Source of the DNA: Flavobacteriales bacterium | GTDB taxonomy: Bacteria > Bacteroidota > Bacteroidia > Flavobacteriales_F > PHOS-HE28 | Reading direction: 5' to 3' | Assembly (NCBI GenBank): GCA_019912395.1 | Contig: JAIOIH010000019.1 | Location: forward strand, 1-33,509 | DNA length: 33,509 nt | The notes under the pieces: model-generated | Told to the model about the DNA's origin: nothing | Database searches by the model: none | The model's input: the letters and a program-made list of their open reading frames with translations, nothing else | Part shown: one piece after another, positions 19,226 through 25,477 of the stretch | How positions within the stretch are numbered: position 1 is the first letter of the stretch | Layout: each line of letters opens with the position of its first letter | Program-made: the position numbers and the translations under genes

Positions 19226-19729
19226 ATGAACATCGACCAACTGAACCGTCTCTCCGAAGCCGATGCCACCACGGCTTTCGAGCAATGCTGTGGCAGCGCC
19301 GAATGGGTGGAGCGCATGGTGTATTCCCGACCTTTCGAAAGCCTCGGCGAAGTGCTGGAGACCAGCGACACCATCTGGGAGGAATGCGATGTGGACGACT
19401 ACGAAGAAGCCTTCAGCCATCACCCGAAGATCGGCGATGTTGAGAGCCTCTCGAAGAAGTACGCAAACACAAAGACCTGGGCGGTCGGTGAGCAAAAGGG
19501 CATGGAAAGTGCCGACCGTGCCGTGATCGAAAAGCTCGCCGAGGGCAATGCCGCGTACGAGGAGAAGTACGGTTACATCTTCATTGTGAACGCCACGGGA
19601 AAGAGCGCGGCCGAAATGCTCGCACTACTGGAAGCCCGCATGAAGAACGACCCGAAGGACGAGATCCACATCGCGGCAGGGGAGCAGAACAAGATCACGA
19701 AGCTGCGGTTGAAGAAGTTGCTGGCGTAG
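19226..19729 (+). CDS. uraD: 2-oxo-4-hydroxy-4-carboxy-5-ureidoimidazoline (OHCU) decarboxylase
   Basis: 167 residues, all-helical. It decarboxylates OHCU stereospecifically to S-allantoin, the step after UraH. The catalytic signature SHHPKIGD is at residues 64-71 (H66 the likely catalytic His, with neighbouring Glu E60/E61), and the segment AYEEKYGYIFIVNATGKSA is the conserved substrate-binding region. The C-terminus AAGEQNKITKLRLKKLL matches the usual end of the family. ATG 19226 is chosen because everything upstream in the open frame is the CACAGAG repeat element. The repeat separates it from alc by 180 bp, and another copy separates it from uraH. Confidence 0.94.
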   Translation: MNIDQLNRLSEADATTAFEQCCGSAEWVERMVYSRPFESLGEVLETSDTIWEECDVDDYEEAFSHHPKIGDVESLSKKYANTKTWAVGEQKGMESADRAVIEKLAEGNAAYEEKYGYIFIVNATGKSAAEMLALLEARMKNDPKDEIHIAAGEQNKITKLRLKKLLA

Positions 19730-19733
19730 TTTC

Positions 19734-19842
19734 ACCACAGAGGCACAGAGAGCACAGAGAAATGCAGAATTTAAAGGAAGGGTACTCTGTACAAAACGGA
19801 TAACTCCCGTGTGCCCCTCTGTGTCCTCCGTGCCTCTGTGGT
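19734..19842. repeat. Interspersed 'CACAGAG' element, copy 2, between uraD and uraH
   Basis: Inverted ends ACCACAGAGGCACAGAG (19734-19750) and CTCCGTGCCTCTGTGGT (19826-19842) pair with one mismatch. The inner left part GAGAAATGCAGAAT repeats the inner left part of copy 1. No transposase is encoded, so it is a non-autonomous, MITE-like or structural repeat. The right end lies 13 nt before the uraH ATG. Confidence 0.78.
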
Positions 19843-19855
19843 AAAAAAGGAACTC

Positions 19856-20197
19856 ATGTCCACCATCTCAACCCACATCCTCGACACCGCCCGCGGCAAA
19901 CCTGCTCGTGGCATCCGGATCACCCTGCAACGCTCCACGGCTGCGCATGAATGGGAGGATATCGCCATGGGCAGCACCAATGCAGATGGTCGCGTACCGG
20001 ATCTTCTTCCCAAGGACACCAAGCTCGCCGAAGGCATTTATCGCATCCGCTTCGATGTCTCAGCCTACTTCAGCGAGCACAAGACGAAGAGCTTCTATCC
20101 GTATATCGAGGTGGTGTTCGAACTCGGTGCCGATGGACATTACCATGTGCCGTTGTTGTTGAGCCCGTGGGGGTATTCGACTTATCGGGGGAGTTGA
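19856..20197 (+). CDS. uraH: 5-hydroxyisourate hydrolase (transthyretin-like)
   Basis: 113 residues, the usual length for a cytoplasmic HIUase. It hydrolyses the PuuD product 5-hydroxyisourate to OHCU. The active-site set is complete: H7 in STHILDTARGKPA, R46 in NADGRV, H97 in HYHVPLLLSP and the C-terminal YRGS tetrapeptide. It has no signal peptide. ATG 19856 gives the family N-terminus; 15 codons further upstream fall in the CACAGAG element. It is the last of the plus-strand purine genes before the tandem hairpins at 20205-20315. Confidence 0.96.
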   Translation: MSTISTHILDTARGKPARGIRITLQRSTAAHEWEDIAMGSTNADGRVPDLLPKDTKLAEGIYRIRFDVSAYFSEHKTKSFYPYIEVVFELGADGHYHVPLLLSPWGYSTYRGS

Positions 20198-20204
20198 AAA
20201 AGCA

Positions 20205-20315
20205 AAAGGAGGGGTACAATTTGTACACCCCCTTTGCGCTTGAAAAAAGGGGGTGGCAATTTGCACCCACCCTTTGCGAATCAAAGGGGGTGGGAGTATT
20301 TCCCCCACCCTTCGG
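20205..20315. repeat. Three tandem hairpin units after uraH
   Basis: Three units of about 38-41 nt follow the uraH stop. Stems are GGGGTAC/GTAC(A)CCCC (20211-20217 with 20223-20231), GGGTGG/CCACCC (20251-20256 with 20267-20272) and GGGTGGG/CCCACCC (20288-20294 with 20304-20310). The stem sequences differ but pairing is kept, loops are A/T-rich in each (AATTT or TATTT), and the spacers after units 1 and 2 share CCTTTGCG. They could act as terminators or protect the 3' end of the uraH message, or be a repeat family of unknown origin. From here to 20439 I see no gene. Confidence 0.7.
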
Positions 20316-20439
20316 TTTAAAGGCAGTGGTGTCGGGAGGTTCTGTAGGTCTACTGACCGATACCACTGAGCAGTTCCAGTAGTTCCTCCTGGGTAAAACT
20401 TGCTTGTATCGGCGCTTGAAGAAGGCCGTAACGACGACC

Positions 20440-20658
20440 TCAACCTTGCTTCAGAAAGCAGCGAGCACTTTGTAGTTTCTTCTCGCCGCGCTCGTCGGCC
20501 TTGGCTTCCAGCAGCGCTTCAACCAGTTCGTTGGCGAAGGCCACTTTTCGTCCGTCACGGATTACGCTGGTCACTTTAACGAAGTCCAACTCAGCCAGCA
20601 GGTCCATGAGCAGGCGGCGCTTCCGCGAGTTCTTGAGTTGAAGGACGATCTGTTCCAT
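20440..20658 (-). CDS. Small antitoxin-like protein, probably truncated
   Basis: 72 residues: MEQIVLQLKNSRKRRLLMDL then LAELDFVKV, the N-terminal pattern of a group of short Bacteroidota proteins often encoded before toxin genes. No DNA-binding motif can be named. After the TGA at 20440-20442 the same frame runs on without interruption to a TAG near 20380 and contains an amphipathic stretch, IQASFTQEELLELLSGIGQ, that looks like a genuine C-terminus. The gene may therefore be a longer reading frame broken by one stop codon. No toxin gene follows. It sits 8 nt beyond the GIY-YIG gene and could share its transcript. Its identity as an antitoxin is only a resemblance. Confidence 0.5.
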   Translation of the reverse strand: MEQIVLQLKNSRKRRLLMDLLAELDFVKVTSVIRDGRKVAFANELVEALLEAKADERGEKKLQSARCFLKQG

Positions 20659-20665
20659 GACAGTG

Positions 20666-21202
20666 CTACATTATGCCAGGAGGGGACGTTGAGCTTGTGG
20701 CTTCGACGTAGAGCTTCCACCCTTTCTCAAGCTTCTTCCAGAAATCACTTTCAGTGTAGAGTGTGGATACTACAGCGGGTAATCGATTACGACGACCGAA
20801 GTTCAAGACGATGGTATTCTTGCCTTCTCCAATCGAGTTGATGTTTTGTGAATTGTAAGGAGGGGAGCAGGAGTATATCAATAGCTTCTCGGCGCAATCA
20901 ATCTCCTCAGACCAAGAGGCATCATCGGTTGGTTGCTGAGTACCTCCGAGGCGCCCAACGTAAATCCGCAAATCCGACGGCTCGTTCTGAAACCAACCTA
21001 TATGCTGAGAAAATCTTGTCCCGAAGAATTGCTGCGCAGCTTTTCCGATGTACAGCAGAGTATCCGGCCCGAAAACACTATGAGTCCCGTAAATTTGATA
21101 GAGGCCATAGTCTGATGCATCGAAGAGTGTTGAAATTTGTTCCACGCTGCTTGGGCCATCCCATTCTAGTTCGATGACTCTAACGCCGTTTTTCTCGGTC
21201 AT
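20666..21202 (-). CDS. GIY-YIG nuclease-domain protein
   Basis: 178 residues. The domain core is recognisable: GLYQIYG at residues 33-39 (the GIY strand), LLYIGKAAQ at 49-57 (the YIG strand), R63 and H67 in GTRFSQHIG, then the metal-binding Glu (E105) in CAEKLLIYSCSPPYN with N117. This order of Tyr, Arg, Glu and Asn is that of an intact GIY-YIG active site, so single-strand DNA cleavage is a reasonable expectation. The rest of the protein (residues 125-178) is not recognised. It overlaps the upstream membrane-protein gene by 4 nt (ATGA at the 21199-21202 complement), so the pair forms an operon. The block has distinctly lower GC than the purine genes, suggesting acquisition by transfer. Confidence 0.7.
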   Translation of the reverse strand: MTEKNGVRVIELEWDGPSSVEQISTLFDASDYGLYQIYGTHSVFGPDTLLYIGKAAQQFFGTRFSQHIGWFQNEPSDLRIYVGRLGGTQQPTDDASWSEEIDCAEKLLIYSCSPPYNSQNINSIGEGKNTIVLNFGRRNRLPAVVSTLYTESDFWKKLEKGWKLYVEATSSTSPPGIM

Positions 21203-22002
21203 CGCTTACGGATGTCTTCGAGTTCGACGTAGAGCACGATGGAATAGTTCAAACCAGTCGCTTCAGAATTCTCTTCAACATGGACGACCTTAGCAGTCAA
21301 GATCACATCGTCGTTCGGCTTTAGCGCTTTGACAGTGTCGTACAAACTTCCCTTGCGAATGAGGCCCTTTGTTCCGATTGATTTGAGGGTGGCCTGTATC
21401 GCTTCGACAGTGATTCGGCAATCCATTGTTTTGCCTCCGACGGTCTTAGAACCAACCCTTGTTTCAGGGTGCAGGGATAAGCTGATATCGCACTCCTTCG
21501 CTTGGTCCATGTCTACATCGATAACTCGTGCCGACCATTTGACAAGCTGGTTGTTCCTCTCTTTCAGAAAACTCTTCGTCGCCTTGATAGATTCCGTTTT
21601 GAAAGATGCGATTGTCCCACTCCGCTTTTCAATGACCGGTTCGCTGTGTATGTAGTCTGCAAATAGGCGGATCTTCGTGTCCATAAAGTCTTCTTGGTCA
21701 GTCTCGACGGGTTCGGCAACCGCGACAACAGAGGTGTCTACCTGTGGAACAGTTGCATCAGGTTGTAGGGTGTCTGAATGAATTTCAGCAGACTTCGATT
21801 CCTTGAACTCAGGTTTCTTGACATCCCTGTTGGCCGCAACGATTACGAGAACGGCGACTGCGATTGTGCCCCCGATCTTCCATCCTGAACTGCGCAACGA
21901 CGACTTCCAGAGTGCATAGAGCCCAACTGGGAAGAAGACGAAGCAGAGTACTGCGACAAGCGCATTATTATCGTACCACTTTTTGGCGTTTGGTTGTTCC
22001 AT
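21199..22002 (-). CDS. Hypothetical single- or two-pass membrane protein
   Basis: 267 residues, not recognised. Near the N-terminus two hydrophobic segments, NALVAVLCFVFFPVGLYALW (about residues 13-32) and IGGTIAVAVLVIVAA (about 43-57), form a hairpin-like membrane anchor; the first resembles the short 'FFPVGLYALWK' motif seen in small Bacteroidota membrane proteins. A Ser/Thr/Val-rich linker leads to a soluble domain of about 170 residues with no named motif, ending LNYSIVLYVELEDIRKR. It is coupled to the GIY-YIG gene downstream. A plausible promoter precedes it at 22022-22051. Lower GC than its surroundings. Confidence 0.65.
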   Translation of the reverse strand: MEQPNAKKWYDNNALVAVLCFVFFPVGLYALWKSSLRSSGWKIGGTIAVAVLVIVAANRDVKKPEFKESKSAEIHSDTLQPDATVPQVDTSVVAVAEPVETDQEDFMDTKIRLFADYIHSEPVIEKRSGTIASFKTESIKATKSFLKERNNQLVKWSARVIDVDMDQAKECDISLSLHPETRVGSKTVGGKTMDCRITVEAIQATLKSIGTKGLIRKGSLYDTVKALKPNDDVILTAKVVHVEENSEATGLNYSIVLYVELEDIRKR

Positions 22003-22021
22003 GGGTTCAAATAGCTGGTCA

Positions 22022-22051
22022 CAAAGATGTCCCTTGTTTTGGAATGTCCAA
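22022..22051 (-). promoter_or_regulatory. Candidate promoter of the membrane protein/GIY-YIG operon
   Basis: Read on the minus strand, TTG (complement of 22049-22051) is followed after 19 nt by CATCTTTG (complement of 22022-22029), one mismatch from the Bacteroidota -7 consensus TAnnTTTG and at the expected distance. The start codon lies about 20 nt further on. Confidence 0.45.
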
Positions 22052-22089
22052 GAAGTACATGAACTTCAGGATTGATCTGCATTCCGCGT

Positions 22090-22147
22090 GAGCGATTGAA
22101 GCGGAAAGCCCACAGCGAGGAACGAGCGAGGACTTGCAGCGGAAAGC
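22090..22147. repeat. Pair of GAGCGA...AGCGGAAAGC repeats
   Basis: Two imperfect copies, GAGCGATTGAAGCGGAAAGC (22090-22109) and GAGCGAGGACTTGCAGCGGAAAGC (22124-22147 as two joined blocks), lie in the divergent gap before the DUF6986 gene. A 6-bp hairpin (22152-22157 with 22165-22170) follows. It may be an interspersed repeat; only the internal duplication is visible here. No gene is present in 22003-22243. Confidence 0.45.
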
Positions 22148-22243
22148 GCGACGGTGTGCATTTAACACCGGCACGCCCAAACCACCACAACCGCATTTCA
22201 ACCAACCACCCCGATCTTCACGCCCTATTTCATTTTCCAGCGC

Positions 22244-23674
22244 ATGAACACCAGCATCAAGACCAAGGACAGATCCCGCATCCTCGCCACCCTCGGCAAG
22301 GCGAACAATGCGTTCCAAGTCATCTATCCCGGCGACCGGCCCGACCGCCAGCCCGTGCATACCGTGTATGGCGGCGCCGACCTCTTCACTGCGGAGACCG
22401 CGCAGAAGATGGCCAACGCCGCGCTGAAAACGTTGACCGAGAACGCCGCCGATTTCACCGAATTCGCTCGTGCCTTGGAACTGCCCGGTTACGATAAACT
22501 GCCGAAGAAAGCAGCCGATATTGCCAAGCTGGTGAAGCGTTTCGACAAGCTCACTCCTGCCAAGCGCAAGGAGGAGACTGGCTGGCTCGCCTACGCCACC
22601 TACAACAAGGTGATCCACAAGCTGCGCACCGAAGCGCTGGAGGATTTTCGCATCGATTTCGAGGACGGCTTCGGGAACCGGAGCTGGGAAGAGGAGGACG
22701 CCACCGCCGAGAAGGCCGCGCTGGAAGTGGCCAAGGGCATGAAGGCGAAGTCGCTGCCGCCCTTCATCGGCATCCGCATCAAGCCCTTCACCGAGGACCT
22801 GAAGGAACGCGGCGCGCGCACGCTAGACATCTTCCTCACCACGCTCTCGAGCAAGACCAACGGCAAGCTGCCCGACAATTTCGTGGTGATGCTGCCCAAG
22901 GTTTCCATCCCGGAACAGGTCACCGCGCTGGTGCAGCTTTTCGAGGCGATCGAGTCCAGCACCAAGATCGCCAAGGGCGCGCTGAAAATGGAGATGATGG
23001 TGGAGACCACGCAATCCGTGATCGCCGCCGACGGTACCAATCCTTTGCGCAAATACGTGCTCGCCAGCAAAGGCCGCATGATCGCCACGGCCTTCGGCAC
23101 CTACGATTACACGGCCGCCAACAACATCACCGCGAAGTACCAGGACATGGGCCACGCTGTCTGCGATTTCGCGCACATGATGATGAAGGTCGCGCTCGGC
23201 GCCACCGGCATCTGGCTAAGCGATGGTGCCACCAACGTGATGCCGATCGGCCCACATCGCGGCAAGAAGCTCACGCCAAAACAACGCGCCGAGAACAAGG
23301 CCGTGGTACACCGCAACTGGAAGAAGGCGTACGACCACACGCGCTACTCGCTTTGGAAAGGCCTCTACCAAGGCTGGGACCTCAACCCCGCGCAATTCCC
23401 CATGCGCTACGCCGCCGTCTACAGCTTCTTCCTGGAGAGCTACGACGATGCCGCCGCGCGCCTCAAGGCCTTCGTGGAACGCGCCGCCCGCGCCACGCTC
23501 ACCAGCGATGTCTTCGACGATGCCGCCACCGGTCAGGGCCTGCTGAACTATTTCCTGCGCGGGCTGAACTGCGGTGCGATCAGCGAGGAGGAGGCACTGG
23601 CCACGGGGCTGTCGCTGGCGGAGATCCGGACGCGGTCGTTCTTGAAGATCTTGGAGGGACGGAGGGGACGGTAA
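22244..23674 (+). CDS. DUF6986-type aldolase/citrate-lyase superfamily protein
   Basis: 476 residues. The fold family (HpcH/HpaI aldolase, citrate lyase beta, malyl-CoA lyase) is indicated by DFRIDFEDGFGNRSWEEED (acidic metal-binding loop), VVMLPKVSIPEQV and LKMEMMVETTQSVI (metal-ligand Glu on a barrel strand) and IATAFGTYDYTAANNI. The C-terminal WDLNPAQFPMRYAAVYSFFL is typical of the DUF6986 group, close to malate-synthase-like enzymes. The reaction is not established. Members of this superfamily join or split glyoxylate-type acceptors, and its position between the ureide genes and xdhAB suggests it handles the C2 unit of ureidoglycolate; this is inference. Its last codons run into a REP palindrome that provides the TAA stop, so the end of the protein may have been altered by insertion. 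Confidence 0.8.
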   Translation: MNTSIKTKDRSRILATLGKANNAFQVIYPGDRPDRQPVHTVYGGADLFTAETAQKMANAALKTLTENAADFTEFARALELPGYDKLPKKAADIAKLVKRFDKLTPAKRKEETGWLAYATYNKVIHKLRTEALEDFRIDFEDGFGNRSWEEEDATAEKAALEVAKGMKAKSLPPFIGIRIKPFTEDLKERGARTLDIFLTTLSSKTNGKLPDNFVVMLPKVSIPEQVTALVQLFEAIESSTKIAKGALKMEMMVETTQSVIAADGTNPLRKYVLASKGRMIATAFGTYDYTAANNITAKYQDMGHAVCDFAHMMMKVALGATGIWLSDGATNVMPIGPHRGKKLTPKQRAENKAVVHRNWKKAYDHTRYSLWKGLYQGWDLNPAQFPMRYAAVYSFFLESYDDAAARLKAFVERAARATLTSDVFDDAATGQGLLNYFLRGLNCGAISEEEALATGLSLAEIRTRSFLKILEGRRGR

Positions 23675-23699
23675 GGACGATGCACGCATCGTCCTTACC
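23670..23699. repeat. REP palindrome, left flank of the RAYT gene
   Basis: A perfect 14-bp stem (23670-23683 with 23686-23699) with a 2-nt centre, containing GGACGATGC/GCATCGTCC. It includes the TAA stop of the upstream gene and ends 15 nt before the RAYT start codon. A GTAG tetranucleotide, a hallmark of many REP elements, is at 23704-23707. Confidence 0.9.
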
Positions 23700-23714
23700 C
23701 GACGTAGAGCACAC

Positions 23715-24278
23715 ATGTCCTCATCCTACGGCCACCGACGATCCATCCGCCTGCGCGGGTACGACTACACGCGAGTAGGGGCCTACTTTATCACGATACT
23801 TACACATCAGCGAGAGCACAGGCTGTGCAGCATCTCCGCAGGTCCTCAGGGCGAAGCGTACGTCTCGCTGACAGACATAGGCATGATCGCACAGCGTTGC
23901 TGGGATGAAATACCAGCACACTTCCCGCATGTGGAGATCGACACGTTCCAGATCATGCCGGATCATCTGCACGGCATCATCATCATCGCATCGCCACCTC
24001 CACCTCCGGATCCTGATGAGGAGCGCCGCTACGGCACGCATCCGGATGGCCGATTGATGCCCACAGGTCGCGTCCCTGGCTCTGTCGGTGCGGTAGTTTC
24101 CTCGTACAAGAGCGCAGTCACCCGCCTGGCCAACATCGCAGATGGTACCCCGGGCTCCAGTCGCTGGCACCGAGGCTACTACGAGGTCATCATCAGGCAT
24201 CCGGCACAGCACCACCGTATATCGGACTACATCGAGCGCAACCCCGCTGAGTGGCTGCGCCAGCAGCGTGGCACGTAG
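23715..24278 (+). CDS. REP-associated tyrosine transposase (RAYT, IS200/Y1 family)
   Basis: 187 residues. It is an HUH-type Y1 transposase domain: the HxH motif is in MPDHLHGIIII (H84, H86) and the nucleophile Tyr is in SRWHRGYYEVIIRH (Y155/Y156), followed by ISDYIERNPAEWLR, the conserved RAYT end. The N-terminus RRSIRLRGYDYTRVGAYFIT is the usual Bacteroidota RAYT opening. RAYTs are single-copy domesticated relatives of IS200 transposases that bind and nick REP hairpins in single-stranded DNA. Here the gene is bracketed by REP palindromes 15 nt upstream and 28 nt downstream, and more copies occur in the surrounding purine genes. A proline run (ASPPPPPDPDEE, about 92-103) sits between HUH and Tyr motifs. 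It appears intact. Confidence 0.92.
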   Translation: MSSSYGHRRSIRLRGYDYTRVGAYFITILTHQREHRLCSISAGPQGEAYVSLTDIGMIAQRCWDEIPAHFPHVEIDTFQIMPDHLHGIIIIASPPPPPDPDEERRYGTHPDGRLMPTGRVPGSVGAVVSSYKSAVTRLANIADGTPGSSRWHRGYYEVIIRHPAQHHRISDYIERNPAEWLRQQRGT

Positions 24279-24306
24279 CCAGACCCAGAGCACTGCGGAG
24301 CCGCGA

Positions 24307-24348
24307 TGGCCGGTAAGGGCGATGCATGCATCGCCCCACTACCGGCCA
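24307..24348. repeat. REP palindrome, right flank of the RAYT gene
   Basis: Inner 9-bp stem GGGCGATGC/GCATCGCCC (24317-24325 with 24328-24336) and outer 9-bp stem TGGCCGGTA/TACCGGCCA (24307-24315 with 24340-24348). This is the GCCC subtype of the core found at 24517, and at 28641 in xdhA. Confidence 0.9.
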
Positions 24349-24516
24349 GCACGGAGCAGCCCAGCGCGTGTCGGCGAGTGTAAGTAGGCCATGCGTGTAG
24401 CCGCTCAGCGCGTGTCGTCCCCCGCGTGCGTGTCACCCTCCTAGGCGCGCGTCGCTCAGCGTACGTGTGTCGCCCAGAGGGGGCGAAGTCCAGCTCTCTC
24501 TGCCTCCGTAGTCCGC

Positions 24517-24545
24517 CGCGTGGGGCGATGCATCGCCCATACGCG
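24517..24545. repeat. Third REP palindrome downstream of the RAYT gene
   Basis: Inner stem GGGCGATG/CATCGCCC (24523-24530 with 24531-24538) with no spare centre, and outer stem CGCGT/ACGCG (24517-24521 with 24541-24545). Between this and the right flank, 24349-24516 is GC-rich with three near-copies of CAGCGCGTGTCG (24362, 24406, and diverged at 24457) and no gene; 24546-24620 also holds nothing that I can name. Confidence 0.85.
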
Positions 24546-24621
24546 TCGTCCGCAGGGCGTCCGTGCGTCTTTGCACTTGTGCGCTTGCCTACTCAAAGCC
24601 GGCCTACAAAAACACACCGAA

Positions 24622-24679
24622 CTAACCCTCCCCGTACAACCCCATCAACACCTTCTCCGGTGTGAACGGCACATCAGCC
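24622..24679 (-). pseudogene. Decayed second copy of the xdhB 3' end
   Basis: Positions 24635-24676 match 25488-25529, the last codons of xdhB, over 42 nt with 2 differences. Read on the minus strand it gives ADVPFTPEKVLMGLYGEG and a TAG, against DAPFTPEKVLMGLYRE in xdhB. Upstream similarity stops at once. The toxin-antitoxin pair lies between this fragment and the real gene end. Confidence 0.85.
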
Positions 24680-24713
24680 TACAGCTGAAATTGTAAGTAT
24701 GTACACACGATCA

Positions 24714-25142
24714 TCACTTATTCAGGTACCCTTTACGGAAAGCCAAGGGTTTGATGATCGCGGCCTTGCCGTGCTTCTTCAAGATCAGTAGGTCCATGTC
24801 GCCTGTGATCAGAATGTCCGCCTTGCCGGTTTTTGCAAGCGCAAGCAAGTAGTCATCCTTCGTATCCCGGCAGATGGGTGGGAACGGTGGATCGGCATCC
24901 ACATGTTCTGAAAGCCCGATCAACCGTCGTTGCGCACGAGCCGCTTCTTCCTTGGTGAAATACTTGCGCATCCTCAACCGTTCGGTCACGCGTTGGAATT
25001 CGTCCAGGAGGGTATTCGATACAAGTACCGTGTATTTCTGTTTATTGAAAAGGCCGCGCACAAAACCCGTATCCGCGCTGATGAGCTCACTCACGAGCAC
25101 ATTCACGTCAACGACGACCCGCGTGCGCTTTCTGGCGGGCAT
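24714..25142 (-). CDS. PIN-domain toxin of a toxin-antitoxin pair
   Basis: 142 residues from the ATG at 25142. PIN domain of the COG1569/TIGR00305 'putative toxin-antitoxin toxin component' type: acidic first strand RVVVDVNVLVSEL (D12), internal SNTLLDEFQRV (Glu), CRDTKDDYLLALA (Asp pair) and ITGDMDLL (last Asp), the four-site metal centre of a PIN RNase. Such toxins cut RNA in the cytoplasm when antitoxin is lost. The frame stays open to 25190, but the shorter start gives the family N-terminus. It overlaps the antitoxin gene by 35 nt in a different frame, so translation is coupled and the antitoxin comes first, as is normal for this class. Confidence 0.88.
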   Translation of the reverse strand: MPARKRTRVVVDVNVLVSELISADTGFVRGLFNKQKYTVLVSNTLLDEFQRVTERLRMRKYFTKEEAARAQRRLIGLSEHVDADPPFPPICRDTKDDYLLALAKTGKADILITGDMDLLILKKHGKAAIIKPLAFRKGYLNK

Positions 25143-25359
25143 GGACCTGGGTTCGTTCTTCCTCCACGATCGCAGAAACCGCTTTTGCACTCAACTTCAC
25201 CTTGCTGAAAATCGTGACCAAGTCGTCGATCGCTTCGTTGCGCTCTTTCTCCTGCATGCGCTTGGCCACCTTCAGTTTGTCAGCGGTGGAGAGTTGGTCA
25301 ACGATCTCCAATACCTGGTCCAAGGTGAGCGATACTGATGGTTTGTTCGTGAACGACAT
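25108..25359 (-). CDS. Antitoxin of the PIN toxin pair
   Basis: 83 residues: MSFTNKPSVSLTLDQVLEIV, then DQLSTADKLKVAKRMQEKE, a helical N-terminal half with the 'LTLDQVLxxVxQLsxxdKlkLxk' pattern typical of antitoxins encoded before COG1569 toxins, and a basic C-terminus expected to wrap the toxin. No separate DNA-binding fold can be named. It precedes and overlaps the toxin gene. The pair lies between xdhB and its decayed duplicate end, about 120 bp after the xdhB stop in sequence terms. Confidence 0.8.
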   Translation of the reverse strand: MSFTNKPSVSLTLDQVLEIVDQLSTADKLKVAKRMQEKERNEAIDDLVTIFSKVKLSAKAVSAIVEEERTQVHARQKAHAGRR

Positions 25360-25477
25360 GGTTCTTCAAAGATATGATGGAACGTTGACGACGGGGATGG
25401 TTATGATCAGCGCGGATCTGAGTTTCGTTTGACGGCCTTTATCCGCGTGGATCCGCTCGATCTGCGTCATCAGCGTT

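Noticed and set aside
20205-20315. Possible short CRISPR array after uraH
   Set aside because: The three units are hairpins with differing stems, spacers are not unique 30-nt sequences, and no cas gene is present.
24349-24620. A possible small gene in the GC-rich stretch after the RAYT gene
   Set aside because: Open frames there are built from GCGTGT repeats and the REP at 24517; no start, ribosome site or protein pattern supports them.
25390-25475. ATCCGCG/GATCAGCGCGGATC palindromic stretch after the antitoxin start
   Set aside because: Pairing is imperfect and there is no shared core with the REP family; it is noted under xdhB but not called as a separate element.
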